From the NCBI RefSeq assembly GCF_900199185.1, contig NZ_OBMI01000003.1, positions 496,001-560,000 of the forward strand: 64,000 nucleotides of DNA, given 5' to 3'. This document shows positions 8,647-18,708 of the stretch, in pieces (the stretch's first letter is position 1; every line of letters begins with the position of its first letter). This DNA comes from Sphingomonas guangdongensis (GTDB lineage Bacteria; Pseudomonadota; Alphaproteobacteria; Sphingomonadales; Sphingomonadaceae). The position numbers were made by a program, and so were the translations under genes. The notes under the pieces were generated by a model. It had not been told where the DNA came from, did not search any database, and saw nothing but the letters and a program-made list of their open reading frames with translations.

Positions 8647-11304
8647 ATGACCTCGACCAACGATATCCGCCGCAGCTTCCTCGACTATTTCGCGCGGGCC
8701 GAGCACCAGATCGTGCCGTCGGCGCCGCTGGTGCCGCAGAACGACCCGACGCTGATGTTCGTCAACGCCGGCATGGTGCCGTTTAAGAACGTGTTCACGG
8801 GGCTAGAGAGCCGGCCCTACTCGACCGCGACGTCCAGCCAGAAGTGCGTGCGCGCGGGCGGCAAGCACAACGACCTGGACAATGTCGGCTACACCGCGCG
8901 GCATCACACCTTCTTCGAGATGCTCGGCAACTTCTCGTTCGGCGATTACTTCAAGGAACAGGCGATCACCCACGCCTGGACCCTGCTGACCAAGGAGTGG
9001 GGGCTGCCGGCGGAGAAGCTGACCGCCACCGTCTACCACACCGACGATCAGGCATTCGATCTGTGGCGCAAGATCGCGGGCCTGCCCGAAGAGCGGATTA
9101 TCCGCATCGCGACCAAGGACAATTTCTGGGCGATGGGATCGGACGGACCGTGCGGGCCGTGCTCGGAAATCTTCTACGACCACGGCGACCACATCTGGGG
9201 CGGCCCTCCGGGGAGTCCGGAGGAGGACGGCGACCGCTTCGTCGAGATCTGGAACCTGGTCTTCATGCAGTTCGTGCAGGAGGCCGATCAGATCGTCGGT
9301 GATCTGCCGCGCCCGTCGATCGACACCGGCATGGGCCTGGAGCGCGTGGCCGCGGTGCTGCAGGGCGTCCACGACAACTACGATACCGACACGTTCAAGG
9401 CGCTGATCGCGGAGAGCGGCGCGCTGACCGCGACCGCGACGACCGGCGACAATCAGGCGAGCCACCGCGTCATCGCCGATCACCTGCGCTCGGCAGGCTT
9501 CCTGGTCGCGGACGGCGTGCTGCCGGCGAACGAAGGGCGCGGCTATGTGCTCCGCCGCATCATGCGCCGCGCGATGCGGCACGCGCACCTGCTGGGCGCA
9601 AAGGAGCCGCTGATGCACCGCCTGGTGCCGAGCCTGGTCGCGGAGATGGGCGGCGCCTTCCCCGAGCTCGTCCGCGCGCAGCCGCTGATCGAGGCAACGC
9701 TGCTGCAGGAGGAGACCCGCTTCCGCCGGACGCTCGCGAACGGCCTCAAGCTGCTCGACGAGGCGACCGGCGACCTGGGCGAGGGCAGCACGCTGCCCGG
9801 CGCGACCGCGTTCAAGCTCTACGACACCTTCGGCTTTCCCTACGACCTCACCGAGGACGCGCTCCGCCCGCAGGAGATCGCGGTCGACCGCGCCGGCTTC
9901 GATGCCGCGATGGCCGAGCAGAAGGCCGCTGCGCGGGCCGCGTGGAAGGGTTCGGGGGCGAAGGCGTCCGACGACATCTGGTTCGACATCGCCGAGGACG
10001 GCGCGACCGAGTTCACCGGCTACGCCAACGACACCGGCGAAGGCCAGGTGATCGCGCTGGTCAGGGACGGCGCGCGCGTCGACAGCGCGAGCCAAGGCGA
10101 TACGGTCGAGGTGCTGGTCAACCAGACACCCTTCTATGCCGAGAGCGGCGGGCAGGTGGGTGACGCCGGCACGATCGCCGGCGACGGTGTCAAGGCGACC
10201 GTCACCGACACGCAGAAGCATGTCGGCAAGCTCCACGGCCATGTCGCGACGATCGACACGGGCACGCTGAAGGTCGGCGACACCGTCAAGCTGTCGATCG
10301 ACCTCGACCGGCGGCGCGCGATCCGGGCCAATCACTCGGCGACGCACCTGCTTCATGCCGCCCTTCGTGAACGCTTGGGCACGCACGTCGCGCAGAAGGG
10401 GTCGCTGGTGGCGCCGGAGCGGCTCCGCTTCGACGTGTCGCACCCGTCCGCCATGTCGAGCGCCGACCTGGCGCTGGTCGAGGCCGACGTGAACGCGCAG
10501 GTCCGCGCCAACACGCCCGTCTCCACGCGGCTGATGACCCCCGAGGACGCGATAGCGGAGGGCGCAATGGCGCTGTTCGGCGAAAAGTACGGCGACGAGG
10601 TCCGCGTCGTGTCGATGGGCACGGAGGACGGCGGCCGCACCTACTCGGTCGAGCTGTGCGGCGGCACCCACGTCGGCGCGCTGGGCGAGATCGGGCTGCT
10701 CAAGATCGTCGGGGAGGGCGCGGTGAGCTCGGGCGTGCGCCGGGTCGAGGCGCTGACGGGCGAGGCGGCGCGCCGCTACCTGGCGGCACGCGACGACAAG
10801 CTGAAGGAAGCGGCCGCCGCGCTGAAGGCGACTCCGGACGAGGTGCCCGCACGCGTTGCGGCACTGCTCGAGGAGCGGCGGCGGCTGGAGCGCGAGCTCG
10901 CCGAGGCGAAGAAGGCGCTGGCGATGGGCGGCGGCACTGCCGGGGCACCGGCCGGACCGGAGCAGGTCGGCGACGTCGCTTTCATCGGCCAGGTGCTCGA
11001 CGGCTTCGAGGCGAAGGGGCTGCGCGGCGCGGTGGACGAGGCCAAGGCGCGGCTCGGCTCGGGCGTGGCGGCGCTGGTCGCCACCAACGACGGGCGGGCA
11101 ACGGTGGCGGTCGGGGTGACCGATGACCTGGTCGGTCGCGTGAGCGCGGTAGAGTTGGTCAAGGCAGCCGTCGCCGCGCTCGGCGGGCAGGGCGGCGGCG
11201 GCCGGCCCGACATGGCTCAGGGCGGCGGGCCCGAGGCGGGGAAGGCGCCGGACGCGCTCGCGGCGGTCCGGACCGCGCTGATCGGCGAGAAGGCCGCGAA
11301 CTAG
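8647..11304 (+). CDS. alaS: Alanine-tRNA ligase
   Basis: This 885-residue class II aminoacyl-tRNA synthetase charges tRNA-Ala. The catalytic domain begins at [18 protein letters not shown] and includes the [11 protein letters not shown] and GPCGPCSEI motifs. The editing domain has the zinc motif HSATHLLHA (HxxxH) and the downstream CGGTHV (CxxxH). The C-Ala region ends with the glycine-rich [12 protein letters not shown]. The start was placed at the ATG at 8647, which directly begins the conserved N-terminus. The gene is followed by a perfect 13-base hairpin. Confidence 0.98.
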   Translation: MTSTNDIRRSFLDYFARAEHQIVPSAPLVPQNDPTLMFVNAGMVPFKNVFTGLESRPYSTATSSQKCVRAGGKHNDLDNVGYTARHHTFFEMLGNFSFGDYFKEQAITHAWTLLTKEWGLPAEKLTATVYHTDDQAFDLWRKIAGLPEERIIRIATKDNFWAMGSDGPCGPCSEIFYDHGDHIWGGPPGSPEEDGDRFVEIWNLVFMQFVQEADQIVGDLPRPSIDTGMGLERVAAVLQGVHDNYDTDTFKALIAESGALTATATTGDNQASHRVIADHLRSAGFLVADGVLPANEGRGYVLRRIMRRAMRHAHLLGAKEPLMHRLVPSLVAEMGGAFPELVRAQPLIEATLLQEETRFRRTLANGLKLLDEATGDLGEGSTLPGATAFKLYDTFGFPYDLTEDALRPQEIAVDRAGFDAAMAEQKAAARAAWKGSGAKASDDIWFDIAEDGATEFTGYANDTGEGQVIALVRDGARVDSASQGDTVEVLVNQTPFYAESGGQVGDAGTIAGDGVKATVTDTQKHVGKLHGHVATIDTGTLKVGDTVKLSIDLDRRRAIRANHSATHLLHAALRERLGTHVAQKGSLVAPERLRFDVSHPSAMSSADLALVEADVNAQVRANTPVSTRLMTPEDAIAEGAMALFGEKYGDEVRVVSMGTEDGGRTYSVELCGGTHVGALGEIGLLKIVGEGAVSSGVRRVEALTGEAARRYLAARDDKLKEAAAALKATPDEVPARVAALLEERRRLERELAEAKKALAMGGGTAGAPAGPEQVGDVAFIGQVLDGFEAKGLRGAVDEAKARLGSGVAALVATNDGRATVAVGVTDDLVGRVSAVELVKAAVAALGGQGGGGRPDMAQGGGPEAGKAPDALAAVRTALIGEKAAN

Positions 11305-11320
11305 GCGATTACTCTGCAGA

Positions 11321-11352
11321 GCGGCGGTCGCGGCGATAACCGCGACCGCCGC
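11321..11352. terminator. Bidirectional hairpin between alaS and the 11359 gene
   Basis: GCGGCGGTCGCGG (11321-11333) pairs perfectly with CCGCGACCGCCGC (11340-11352) around the loop CGATAA. It sits exactly between two convergent stop codons. There is no long T-run, so it may act as a stable 3' end rather than a classical terminator. Confidence 0.65.
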
Positions 11353-11358
11353 CTCAAC

Positions 11359-11940
11359 TCACTGCGCCGGCTGCGCTGGTGCCGCCGGCTGCGCGGCGCT
11401 GAGCGCCTGGGCGAACTGCTCGGCGGTGAAGCCGATCACGACGCCGCCCTGCGGATCGACCGCGAAGATGTTGCGCGGCAGCGACACGTCCTGCCCGGCG
11501 GCGGTGGTCAGGACGATGCTGTCCGCGGCGACCGCCTTGATCTTGCCTGCCTCGGCGGCGCCGTTGCGGGTCTTGACCGCGGCACCCGTCACCAACGCCG
11601 CCGCCGTCTTGGCCGCCTGCTCCGCGTAGAAGCCGTCGAGTTGCGCCTTGGTCAGCGCGATGATCGGACCCTTCGGCCCCGGCGTCATCGACGTGAGCGG
11701 ATACGGTGCCTTGTTGGTGCCGGTGTTGATGATCGCGGTGCCCTCTGCGATCGTCTCGATGGTGCCGACGGGTGCGCCAGCCGTGTCGACCACGGTCGCG
11801 CCGACCGCGGGCTGGACTGGCTGACCGGCCGCGGCGGGCGCGCCGGACTGCGGCGTCGCGGCGGGCGTCGCAGGCGTCACTTGGGCTTGTGCTCCCGTGG
11901 CCGTGAGTGCGGTCGCGAGGGCAAGGGTTATGAACGGCAT
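11359..11940 (-). CDS. Secreted protein with duplicated PRC-barrel-like domain
   Basis: The 193-residue protein has a signal peptide (cleavage near AQAQ, residue 20) and an Ala/Pro/Gln-rich linker (21-45). Two similar units follow at about 47-106 and 119-180. Each starts with G-A-x-V and a turn, continues with G-x-I-x-x-(I/V)-A, and ends in a helix with F-x-x-E-Q. The fold looks PRC-barrel-like, but I cannot assign a family with certainty. It is probably periplasmic. The gene ends at the shared hairpin with alaS, and an upstream dyad (GGTTGCG/CGCAACC, 11960-11982) lies in its leader. Confidence 0.65.
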   Translation of the reverse strand: MPFITLALATALTATGAQAQVTPATPAATPQSGAPAAAGQPVQPAVGATVVDTAGAPVGTIETIAEGTAIINTGTNKAPYPLTSMTPGPKGPIIALTKAQLDGFYAEQAAKTAAALVTGAAVKTRNGAAEAGKIKAVAADSIVLTTAAGQDVSLPRNIFAVDPQGGVVIGFTAEQFAQALSAAQPAAPAQPAQ

Positions 11941-12033
11941 GGGTGATCCTTTCCGATGTGGTTGCGAAACGAACGCGCAACCGCCGCGGCAGGTTTCCCC
12001 GCGTTTTATCCAAAGCGTTGATCGGTCGTGACG

Positions 12034-13803
12034 TCATGGCGTCACGTCGGCCTGACGCAGACGGCGGATGCGCGGATCACGGTCCAGGTTCGCGTCCTGG
12101 CGGATCATCTGGCGCATCTCGTCGCGCTTCTCGTGGATGGAGGCGATCACCGGTCCCATCGCGACACCGATGTCGACCAGCACTGCCTCCGACAGCTGGA
12201 GCGAGCTCTCCAGCGTCTCCGGGACCGCGTCCGTCACGCCCGCCTTGTACAGCTCGCTCGCGTGGGCGCCGTCGCGGGCGCGGGCGATGATCGGCAGCGT
12301 CGGCAGCCAGCCGCGCACACGCCGGGCGAGCGCCACCGTCAGTACCGGATCATCCATCGTCAGGATCAGCGCGTCCGCGTGACCCAGCCGCAGCCGATCG
12401 ACCAGTTCGCTGCGCGCCACGTCGCCGAAGATCACCGGATAGCCGGCGCGCTTCGCCTCGTTCACCACGTCGATGTCGGCCTCCACCGCCACGAACGGCT
12501 TGCCGTGCACGGCCAGCATGTCGGCAACGGTGCGTCCGACCCGGCCGAAGCCGATGATGACGGTACCGGGCCGGTCGGCGTCCACGTCCGGGTCGGCGAT
12601 GCGCTCCTGCCGGTCGATCCGGCGCGCGACCGCCTGGCCCGCCTTGGCGAGCAGCGGCGTGATGGTGAGACCGATCGCGGTGACCGTCGTCCAGAAGGCA
12701 GCCGTCGATGGCAGGATCAGCCCGGCGGCGAGCGCCGCGGCGAGCACGATCAGCGTGGTCTCGGACGGGCTCGACATCAGCACGCCGGCCTCCGCCGCGG
12801 TGCCCGTACGCGTGCCCGTGAACTTGAGCAGCGCGGTGGTGACCCCCGCCTTCACCGCCATGACCGCGATGATCGCGGCGAGCAGCTGACCCCAGTTCGC
12901 GAGCACCAGCGAAAGATCGAGCCGCATCCCGATGGTGAGCAGGAAGACGCCGAGCGCCAGGCCCTTGAAGGGCTCGGTCATGACCTCGACCTCGCGGGCG
13001 TACTCGGTCTCGGCGATCAGCACGCCGGCCAGCAGCGCGCCGACGATCGGCGACAAACCGGCCGCTGCGGTGGTGAGGCTCGCGACGATCACGACCAGCA
13101 GGCTGGCAGCGAGGAACAGCTCCGGGCTTTTGGTGCGCGCGGCCTGGGCGAACAGCCGCGGAAGGACGAAGCGCCCGGCCGCGAACAGCGCCGCGACCGC
13201 GATCGCGCCGCGCAGCGCGACGTTCCAGATCCCCTCCCACCCGCCGGCCGCGGTCGGTGCCATGGCGCCCAGCGCAAAAATGATGGGGACGAGCGCCAGA
13301 TCCTCGAACAGCAGCATGGCAAAGGCCGGCCGCCCGACCCGGCTCGCCGCCCCGACCAGCGGCAGAACGAGCGCGGTGGAGGAGAGCGACAGCGCGAGCC
13401 CCAGCCCGATCGCACCGCCCCACGCCTGACCGATCAGGTGCAGGCCGATCGCGATCAGCACCGCCGATCCGAACAGCTCGACCGCGCCCAGCCCGAACAC
13501 CAGCCGCCGCATCGTCCAGAGCCGCTTCAACGATAGTTCCAGCCCGATCGAGAACAGCAGCAGGATGATCCCGAACTCGGCGAACGGCTCGATCGATGCG
13601 GGATTGCTGATCGTCAGATAGTAGAGCCACGGCACCTGCGGCACGAGCCCGCCGAGCGCGGCCGGACCGACCAGCACGCCGACCAGGATGAAGCCGATGA
13701 CCGGGCTGATCCGAAAGCGGGCAAAGGCGGGTATGACGATCCCGGCCGCACCCAGGATGACGAGCGCGTCCGAGAAGCCGCTGTTGTGCAGGTTGAGCGC
13801 CAT
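12034..13803 (-). CDS. CPA2-family K+/H+ antiporter with TrkA-N domain (KefB/YbaL type)
   Basis: The 589-residue protein has a 12- to 13-span monovalent cation:proton antiporter-2 domain (about residues 1-385), including PVIGFILVGVLVGP and the AMLLFEDLALVPII segment with the conserved Asp. A cytoplasmic NAD-binding TrkA-N domain begins near residue 413 (VIIGFGRVGRTVADML). Members export K+ in exchange for H+ and are gated by nucleotides or glutathione adducts. No ancillary KefF/KefG gene is adjacent. The ATG at 13803 was preferred to one 12 bases upstream. The formaldehyde/glutathione operon is divergent to it, a suggestive but unproven neighbourhood for a glutathione-adduct-gated channel. 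Confidence 0.88.
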   Translation of the reverse strand: MALNLHNSGFSDALVILGAAGIVIPAFARFRISPVIGFILVGVLVGPAALGGLVPQVPWLYYLTISNPASIEPFAEFGIILLLFSIGLELSLKRLWTMRRLVFGLGAVELFGSAVLIAIGLHLIGQAWGGAIGLGLALSLSSTALVLPLVGAASRVGRPAFAMLLFEDLALVPIIFALGAMAPTAAGGWEGIWNVALRGAIAVAALFAAGRFVLPRLFAQAARTKSPELFLAASLLVVIVASLTTAAAGLSPIVGALLAGVLIAETEYAREVEVMTEPFKGLALGVFLLTIGMRLDLSLVLANWGQLLAAIIAVMAVKAGVTTALLKFTGTRTGTAAEAGVLMSSPSETTLIVLAAALAAGLILPSTAAFWTTVTAIGLTITPLLAKAGQAVARRIDRQERIADPDVDADRPGTVIIGFGRVGRTVADMLAVHGKPFVAVEADIDVVNEAKRAGYPVIFGDVARSELVDRLRLGHADALILTMDDPVLTVALARRVRGWLPTLPIIARARDGAHASELYKAGVTDAVPETLESSLQLSEAVLVDIGVAMGPVIASIHEKRDEMRQMIRQDANLDRDPRIRRLRQADVTP

Positions 13804-13901
13804 GCCAGGCACCATAGGGTCCGCCGCACGGCTTTGTCATGACGCAATGGCGATGGCCGCGCATTGTTGTAGAGAGCGCCGTCCATCCGGAGAGCAGTTC
13901 C

Positions 13902-15014
13902 ATGAAGACCCGTGCCGCCGTCGCCTTTGCGCCCAAGCAACCGCTGGAGATCGTCGAGCTCGATCTGGACGGCCCCCGCACCGGCGAGGTGCTCGTCGAG
14001 ATCATGGCGACCGGCATCTGCCACACCGACGCCTACACGCTCGACGGCTTGGACAGCGAGGGGCTGTTCCCCTCCGTGCTCGGCCACGAGGGTGCTGGCA
14101 TTGTGCGGGAGGTCGGGGCCGGCGTGACCAGCGTGGCGCCCGGCGACCACGTCATTCCGCTCTACACGCCCGAGTGCCGCCAGTGTAAGTCGTGCCTGTC
14201 GGGCAAGACCAACCTGTGCACCGCGATCCGCGCGACGCAGGGCAGGGGGCTGATGCCCGACGGTACCACCCGCTTCAGCCACAAGGGGCAGCCGATCTTC
14301 CACTACATGGGCTGCTCGACCTTCTCGAACTTCACCGTGCTGCCCGAGATCGCGGTCGCGAAGATCAGGACGGACGCGCCGTTCAAGACGAGCTGCTACA
14401 TCGGCTGCGGCGTGACCACCGGCGTCGGCGCGGTCGTCAACACCGCCAAGGTCCAGGTCGGCGAGAACGTCGTGGTGTTCGGGCTGGGCGGGATCGGGCT
14501 CAACGTCATTCAGGGCGCGCGGCTAGCGGGTGCGGCGCGGATCATCGGGGTCGACATCAACCCGGAGCGTGAGGCGTGGGGCCGCCAGTTCGGGATGACC
14601 GACTTCCTCGACAGTCGTGGGCTCAGCCGCGAGGAGACGGTCGCCCGCGTGCTGGAGCTGACCGACGGCGGCGCGGACTACAGCTTCGATGCGACCGGCA
14701 ACACGGAGGTGATGCGCACCGCGTTGGAGGCGTGCCACCGCGGCTGGGGAACGTCGATCATCATCGGCGTGGCGGAGGCGGGCAAGGAGATCGCGACCCG
14801 TCCCTTCCAGCTCGTTACCGGTCGCAACTGGCGCGGCACCGCCTTTGGTGGTGCCAAGGGCCGGACCGATGTGCCCAAGATCGTCGACTGGTACATGGAG
14901 GGCAAGATCGCGATCGATCCGATGATCACGCACGTGCTGAGCCTGGACGAGATCAACCGCGGCTTCGACCTGATGCACGCGGGCGAGAGCATTCGCTCGG
15001 TAGTGGTCTACTGA
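13902..15014 (+). CDS. frmA: S-(hydroxymethyl)glutathione dehydrogenase / class III alcohol dehydrogenase
   Basis: This 370-residue zinc enzyme oxidises S-hydroxymethylglutathione (formed from formaldehyde and glutathione) to S-formylglutathione with NAD+. Catalytic zinc ligands are Cys40 and His62-Glu63 of GHEGAG. Structural zinc uses Cys92, Cys95, Cys98 and Cys106. The NAD site [14 protein letters not shown] is intact. It is the first gene of a four-gene run frmA-cupin-VOC-fghA joined by TGATG overlaps or short gaps. Its stop overlaps the cupin start. No FrmR regulator is adjacent. Confidence 0.96.
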   Translation: MKTRAAVAFAPKQPLEIVELDLDGPRTGEVLVEIMATGICHTDAYTLDGLDSEGLFPSVLGHEGAGIVREVGAGVTSVAPGDHVIPLYTPECRQCKSCLSGKTNLCTAIRATQGRGLMPDGTTRFSHKGQPIFHYMGCSTFSNFTVLPEIAVAKIRTDAPFKTSCYIGCGVTTGVGAVVNTAKVQVGENVVVFGLGGIGLNVIQGARLAGAARIIGVDINPEREAWGRQFGMTDFLDSRGLSREETVARVLELTDGGADYSFDATGNTEVMRTALEACHRGWGTSIIIGVAEAGKEIATRPFQLVTGRNWRGTAFGGAKGRTDVPKIVDWYMEGKIAIDPMITHVLSLDEINRGFDLMHAGESIRSVVVY

Positions 15015-15367
15015 TGGACAAGGTGAACCTTGCGGACAAGTTCGCGACCTTCGCCGACCACTGGGCGCCGCGGCTGGTCGCCAGCTACAACGGCAACGAC
15101 GTCCGTATCGTGAAGGTCGAGGGCGAATTCGTCTGGCACGCCCATGCCGATACCGACGATTTCTTCCTGGTGCTGGACGGCGAGCTCGACATCGAGCTGC
15201 GCGACCGCACCGTAACGCTGGGGCCGGGCGAGCTGTTTGTGGTACCACGCGGCGTCGAGCACCGCCCCGTTGCGCGACGCGGCGAGGTCAGGATGATCAA
15301 CATCGAACCCGGCGGCACCAACAACGTCCGCGAGGGATCGCCGCAGCAGCCGGTGGTGGCGGCGTAA
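15014..15367 (+). CDS. Single-domain cupin protein in the formaldehyde operon
   Basis: The 117-residue product is a small beta-barrel cupin. Motif 1 contains His42 and His44 with Asp48, and motif 2 GELFVVPRGVEH gives His83, so a complete metal site is likely. Its exact reaction is unknown. Its start overlaps the frmA stop (TGATG) and it is followed 13 bases later by the VOC gene, so it is co-expressed with glutathione-dependent formaldehyde oxidation. It could be an isomerase, dioxygenase or binding protein, and the sequence does not decide. Confidence 0.85.
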   Translation: MDKVNLADKFATFADHWAPRLVASYNGNDVRIVKVEGEFVWHAHADTDDFFLVLDGELDIELRDRTVTLGPGELFVVPRGVEHRPVARRGEVRMINIEPGGTNNVREGSPQQPVVAA

Positions 15368-15380
15368 AGGAGGAGAGTTG

Positions 15381-15761
15381 ATGTTCAGTCACGTAATGCT
15401 CGGCACCGACGACATGACGGCGAGCCGCGCCTTCTACGATGCGACGCTGGGGGCGCTCGGCGCCCGACCCGGTCGCGAGGACCCGAAGGGGCGCGTCGTC
15501 TACCTGCACGACGGTGCCATGTTCATGCTGACTCGCCCAATCAACGGCGAGCCGGCCTGCCACGCAAATGGCGGCACGGTCGGGTTCCGCTGCGCCAGTG
15601 CCGAGCAGGTCGCAGCCTGGCACGCGGCCGGCGTTGCCCACGGCGGCACCGCGATTGAGGACCCGCCCGGCGAGCGGCAAGGCCCGTTCGGCGCGGTGCA
15701 CCTCGCCTATCTGCGCGATCCTGCCGGCAACAAGCTGTGCGCGGCGTTCCGGCCCGCGTGA
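15381..15761 (+). CDS. VOC (glyoxalase/bleomycin resistance) family protein
   Basis: The 126-residue protein has the paired beta-alpha-beta-beta-beta modules of the vicinal oxygen chelate fold. It begins FSHVMLGTDDMTASRAFYDA and ends with LAYLRDPAGNKLCA, the usual metal-ligand region. An AGGAGAG ribosome site precedes the ATG at 15381. Family members include glyoxalase I and thiol transferases. Its place between frmA and fghA suggests handling of a glutathione adduct, which is inference. The stop overlaps the fghA start. Confidence 0.88.
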   Translation: MFSHVMLGTDDMTASRAFYDATLGALGARPGREDPKGRVVYLHDGAMFMLTRPINGEPACHANGGTVGFRCASAEQVAAWHAAGVAHGGTAIEDPPGERQGPFGAVHLAYLRDPAGNKLCAAFRPA

Positions 15762-16591
15762 TGGAGACGGTTGCCACTGCGAAGTCGCACGGCGGCGTCC
15801 AGGGCGTCTACCGGCACCCATCCACGGCGACCGGCACCGACATGACCTTTGCCGTGTACGTGCCCCCGCACGCGCCCGGCACGCGCCTGCCTGTGCTGTG
15901 GTACCTGTCCGGGCTGACCTGCACCCACGCCAACGTCACCGACAAGGGCGAGTACCGCCGGGCGTGCGCGGAGGCCGGGATCATCTTCGTCGCGCTGGAC
16001 ACATCGCCGCGTGGCGAGGGCGTGGCCGACGATCCGGCCTGGGACATGGGGCAGGGCGCCGGTTTCTACGTCGATGCGACGCAGGCGCCCTGGACGCCGC
16101 ACTTCGCGATGTGGCGGTACGTGACGGAGGAGTTGCCGGCGCTCGTCGCCGGGGCGTTCCCGGTCGACATGGCGCGGCAGGGGATCACCGGCCACTCGAT
16201 GGGCGGCCACGGCGCGCTGACGATCGCGCTGACCTGTCCGGAGCGTTTCCGATCGGCCAGTGCGTTCGCGCCGATCGTCGCGCCGTCGCAGGTGCCGTGG
16301 GGTGCGAAGGCGCTCGGCGGCTACCTGGGTGCGGACCGTGCGGCGTGGCGCCGGCATGATGCGGTGGCGCTGATCGAGGATGGCGCGCGGCTGCCCGAGC
16401 TGCTGGTTGACCAGGGCGCGGCGGACGCGTTCCTTGCCGAGCAGTTGCGGCCCGAATTGCTGGCTGCGGCGTGCGCGGCGGCTGGAATCCCGCTGACGCT
16501 TAGAATGCAGCCGGGCTACGATCACAGCTACAATTTCGTCTCGACCTTCATGGCCGATCACGTCGCCTGGCACGCCGCGCGGCTGCGCTGA
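15761..16591 (+). CDS. fghA: S-formylglutathione hydrolase
   Basis: The 276-residue esterase D family enzyme hydrolyses S-formylglutathione to formate and glutathione, the second step of formaldehyde detoxification after FrmA. The nucleophile is Ser146 in GHSMGG. The acid is in LLVDQGAADAF and the His in YDHSYNFVSTF. SGLTCTHANVTDKGEYRR is a family hallmark. It begins by overlapping the VOC stop. The start at 15761 was chosen because the 24-base longer frame lies inside the VOC gene and carries no recognisable family sequence. Confidence 0.96.
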   Translation: METVATAKSHGGVQGVYRHPSTATGTDMTFAVYVPPHAPGTRLPVLWYLSGLTCTHANVTDKGEYRRACAEAGIIFVALDTSPRGEGVADDPAWDMGQGAGFYVDATQAPWTPHFAMWRYVTEELPALVAGAFPVDMARQGITGHSMGGHGALTIALTCPERFRSASAFAPIVAPSQVPWGAKALGGYLGADRAAWRRHDAVALIEDGARLPELLVDQGAADAFLAEQLRPELLAAACAAAGIPLTLRMQPGYDHSYNFVSTFMADHVAWHAARLR

Positions 16592-16605
16592 GGCTAGGAA
16601 GAGGA

Positions 16606-16629
16606 TGGCGGCGCGGTGAGGCGCCGCCA
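16606..16629. terminator. Hairpin between convergent fghA and icd
   Basis: TGGCGGCGC (16606-16614) pairs perfectly with GCGCCGCCA (16621-16629) over a six-base loop. It lies in the 49-base gap between two convergent stops and can serve both genes. There is no T-run. Confidence 0.55.
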
Positions 16630-16640
16630 CCTGACATGGC

Positions 16641-17864
16641 TTACTGCCAGCTGCCCATCTTGGTCTCCAGGTTGACGCGGACCGCTTCGAAGAACTGCTC
16701 CGTCGTCATCCACGGCTGCGCCGGGCCGATCAGGATCGCCAGATCCTTGGTCATCTTGCCCGCTTCCACGGTCTCGATGCAGACCTGCTCCAGCGTCTCC
16801 GCGAAGCGCGTGACCTCGGGCGTGTCGTCGAACTTGCCGCGGTACTTGAGGCCGCCGGTCCACGCGAAGATCGAGGCGATCGGGTTGGTGGAGGTGGCCT
16901 TGCCCTGCTGGTGCTGGCGATAGTGGCGGGTCACGGTGCCGTGCGCCGCCTCGGCCTCGATCGTCTTGCCGTCCGGCGTCATCAGCACGGAGGTCATCAG
17001 CCCGAGGCTGCCGAACCCCTGCGCGACCTGGTCCGACTGGACGTCGCCGTCATAGTTCTTGCACGCCCACACGAACTCGCCGTGCCACTTGAGCGCGGAA
17101 GCGACCATGTCGTCGATCAGGCGGTGCTGGTACTCGATCCCGGCCGTCTTGAACTGGTCGGCGAACTCGGTCTCGAACACCTCCTGGAAGATGTCCTTGA
17201 AGCGGCCGTCATAGGCCTTGAGGATCGTGTTCTTGGTGCTGAGATACACCGGCCAGCCGCGGCCGAGGCCGTAGTTCATGCTGGCGCGGGCGAAATCGCG
17301 GATCGACTCGTCCAGATTGTACATCCCCATCGCGACCCCGGCAGCCGGGAAATTGAAGACTTCCTCTTCGATCGTCTCGCCGTTGGCGCCTTCCCACTTC
17401 ATGGTGAGCTTGCCGGCGCCCGGCACCTTGAAATCGGTCGCCTTGTACTGGTCGCCAAAGGCGTGGCGCCCGACCACGATCGGGTGGGTCCAGCCGGGGA
17501 TCAGGCGGGGCACGTTCTTGATGACGATCGGCTCGCGGAAGACGACGCCACCCAGGATGTTGCGGATCGTGCCGTTCGGCGACTTCCACATCTTCTTGAG
17601 GTTGAACTCCTCGACGCGGGCCTCGTCGGGGGTGATGGTGGCGCACTTCACGCCGACCCCGTACTTCTTGATAGCGTTGGCGCTATCGATCGTGATCTGG
17701 TCGCCGGTCTGGTCGCGCTTCTCGACACCCAGGTCGTAGTAGTCGAGCTCGATGTCGAGATACGGCTTGATCAGGCGCTCGCGGATCCACTCCCAGATGA
17801 TCCGCGTCATCTCGTCGCCGTCGATCTCCACGACGGGCGTCTTCACCTTGATCCTGGTCGCCAT
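16641..17864 (-). CDS. icd: NADP-dependent isocitrate dehydrogenase
   Basis: The 407-residue enzyme decarboxylates isocitrate to 2-oxoglutarate in the TCA cycle with NADP+. It belongs to the dimeric type II group that resembles mitochondrial IDH2. It begins [20 protein letters not shown] and contains [28 protein letters not shown] and the metal and NADP region [23 protein letters not shown] with [14 protein letters not shown]. Length is normal for the type. It is transcribed alone, convergent with the formaldehyde operon and divergent from psd. Confidence 0.97.
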   Translation of the reverse strand: MATRIKVKTPVVEIDGDEMTRIIWEWIRERLIKPYLDIELDYYDLGVEKRDQTGDQITIDSANAIKKYGVGVKCATITPDEARVEEFNLKKMWKSPNGTIRNILGGVVFREPIVIKNVPRLIPGWTHPIVVGRHAFGDQYKATDFKVPGAGKLTMKWEGANGETIEEEVFNFPAAGVAMGMYNLDESIRDFARASMNYGLGRGWPVYLSTKNTILKAYDGRFKDIFQEVFETEFADQFKTAGIEYQHRLIDDMVASALKWHGEFVWACKNYDGDVQSDQVAQGFGSLGLMTSVLMTPDGKTIEAEAAHGTVTRHYRQHQQGKATSTNPIASIFAWTGGLKYRGKFDDTPEVTRFAETLEQVCIETVEAGKMTKDLAILIGPAQPWMTTEQFFEAVRVNLETKMGSWQ

Positions 17865-17979
17865 GCTGTTCTTGTCCTGCCTGAGAGTGCGTGGCTGAGG
17901 CTCCTACGAGCGCGCGCGCGCCCGATCAACCGCCGCCGCGGCGTTGCCCTGCGGCAAGCGGTGGGGTAGGTGCGGTCGG

Positions 17980-18708
17980 ATGACTTCGCTCGACAAGCCG
18001 CCCGTCGTCACGACGACGGTCAAGTGGCGGTTCCCCGGGGTGCACCCCGAAGGCCGCAAGTACGTCTGGATCGCCGGCGGAATCACGCTGCTGCTCACGA
18101 TCGTCAGCAAGGTACTGTTCTGGCCCATGGTCGGCGTGACGATCTGGGTCGCGACCTTCTTTCGCGATCCTGTCCGCACCACGCCGCAGGGCGAGGGGCT
18201 GATCGTCTCCCCCGCCGACGGGCTGGTCACCATGATCGAGCGGGTGCCGCTGCCGCCCGAGCTCGCGGGCCCCAATGCGCTCGGAAGCGAGCCGCTGGTG
18301 CGCGTTTCCATCTTCATGTCGGTATTCGACGTCCACATCAACCGCACCCCGATCTCCGGCACGATCCGCCAGGTCGTCTACATCAGCGGCAAGTTCCTGA
18401 ACGCGGACCTCGACAAGGCGAGCGAGGAGAACGAGCGCCAGCACTTCGTGGTGGAGGGAGGCGACGGCACCCGCGTCGGCTTCACCCAGATCGCGGGACT
18501 GGTCGCGCGCCGGATCGTCACCTTTGCCAAGGTCGGCGACATCGTCGCGGTCGGCCAGCGCATCGGCCTGATCCGTTTCGGCAGTCGCGTCGACGTGTAC
18601 CTGCCCGAGGGATCTGAGCCGCAGGTGGCGCTTGGCCAGCGAGCGATCGCGGGAGAGACGATCATCGGCCGTCCCGGTGTGGCAAGGGCGGTCGGCGTTG
18701 CCCAGTGA
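17980..18708 (+). CDS. psd: Phosphatidylserine decarboxylase
   Basis: The 242-residue protein is a short-form (archaeal/alphaproteobacterial type) phosphatidylserine decarboxylase that makes phosphatidylethanolamine at the inner membrane. The proenzyme cleaves itself at Gly201-Ser202 (RFGSRVD) to form the pyruvoyl group. Asp80 (SPADG) and His119 (DVHINR) are the family's catalytic residues. A hydrophobic stretch at 31-62 anchors the N-terminus. It directly precedes and overlaps pssA, the enzyme that makes its substrate. Confidence 0.95.
   Translation: MTSLDKPPVVTTTVKWRFPGVHPEGRKYVWIAGGITLLLTIVSKVLFWPMVGVTIWVATFFRDPVRTTPQGEGLIVSPADGLVTMIERVPLPPELAGPNALGSEPLVRVSIFMSVFDVHINRTPISGTIRQVVYISGKFLNADLDKASEENERQHFVVEGGDGTRVGFTQIAGLVARRIVTFAKVGDIVAVGQRIGLIRFGSRVDVYLPEGSEPQVALGQRAIAGETIIGRPGVARAVGVAQ

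Noticed and set aside
8803..10671. A 622-codon open frame on the minus strand inside alaS
   Set aside because: It is fully antisense to a clear alaS gene, is Arg/His-rich with no domain, and is the expected shadow of high-GC codon bias.
12027..12046. CGTGACG/CGTCACG palindrome containing TGACGTCA at the end of the antiporter gene
   Set aside because: It overlaps a stop codon at a 3' end and has no T-run. It may be a weak 3' hairpin, but a regulator site is unsupported there.
18632..18697. Longer pssA start at the ATG at 18632
   Set aside because: It would overlap psd by 77 bases and add a basic, non-conserved tail. TTG at 18698 fits better, though the choice remains uncertain.
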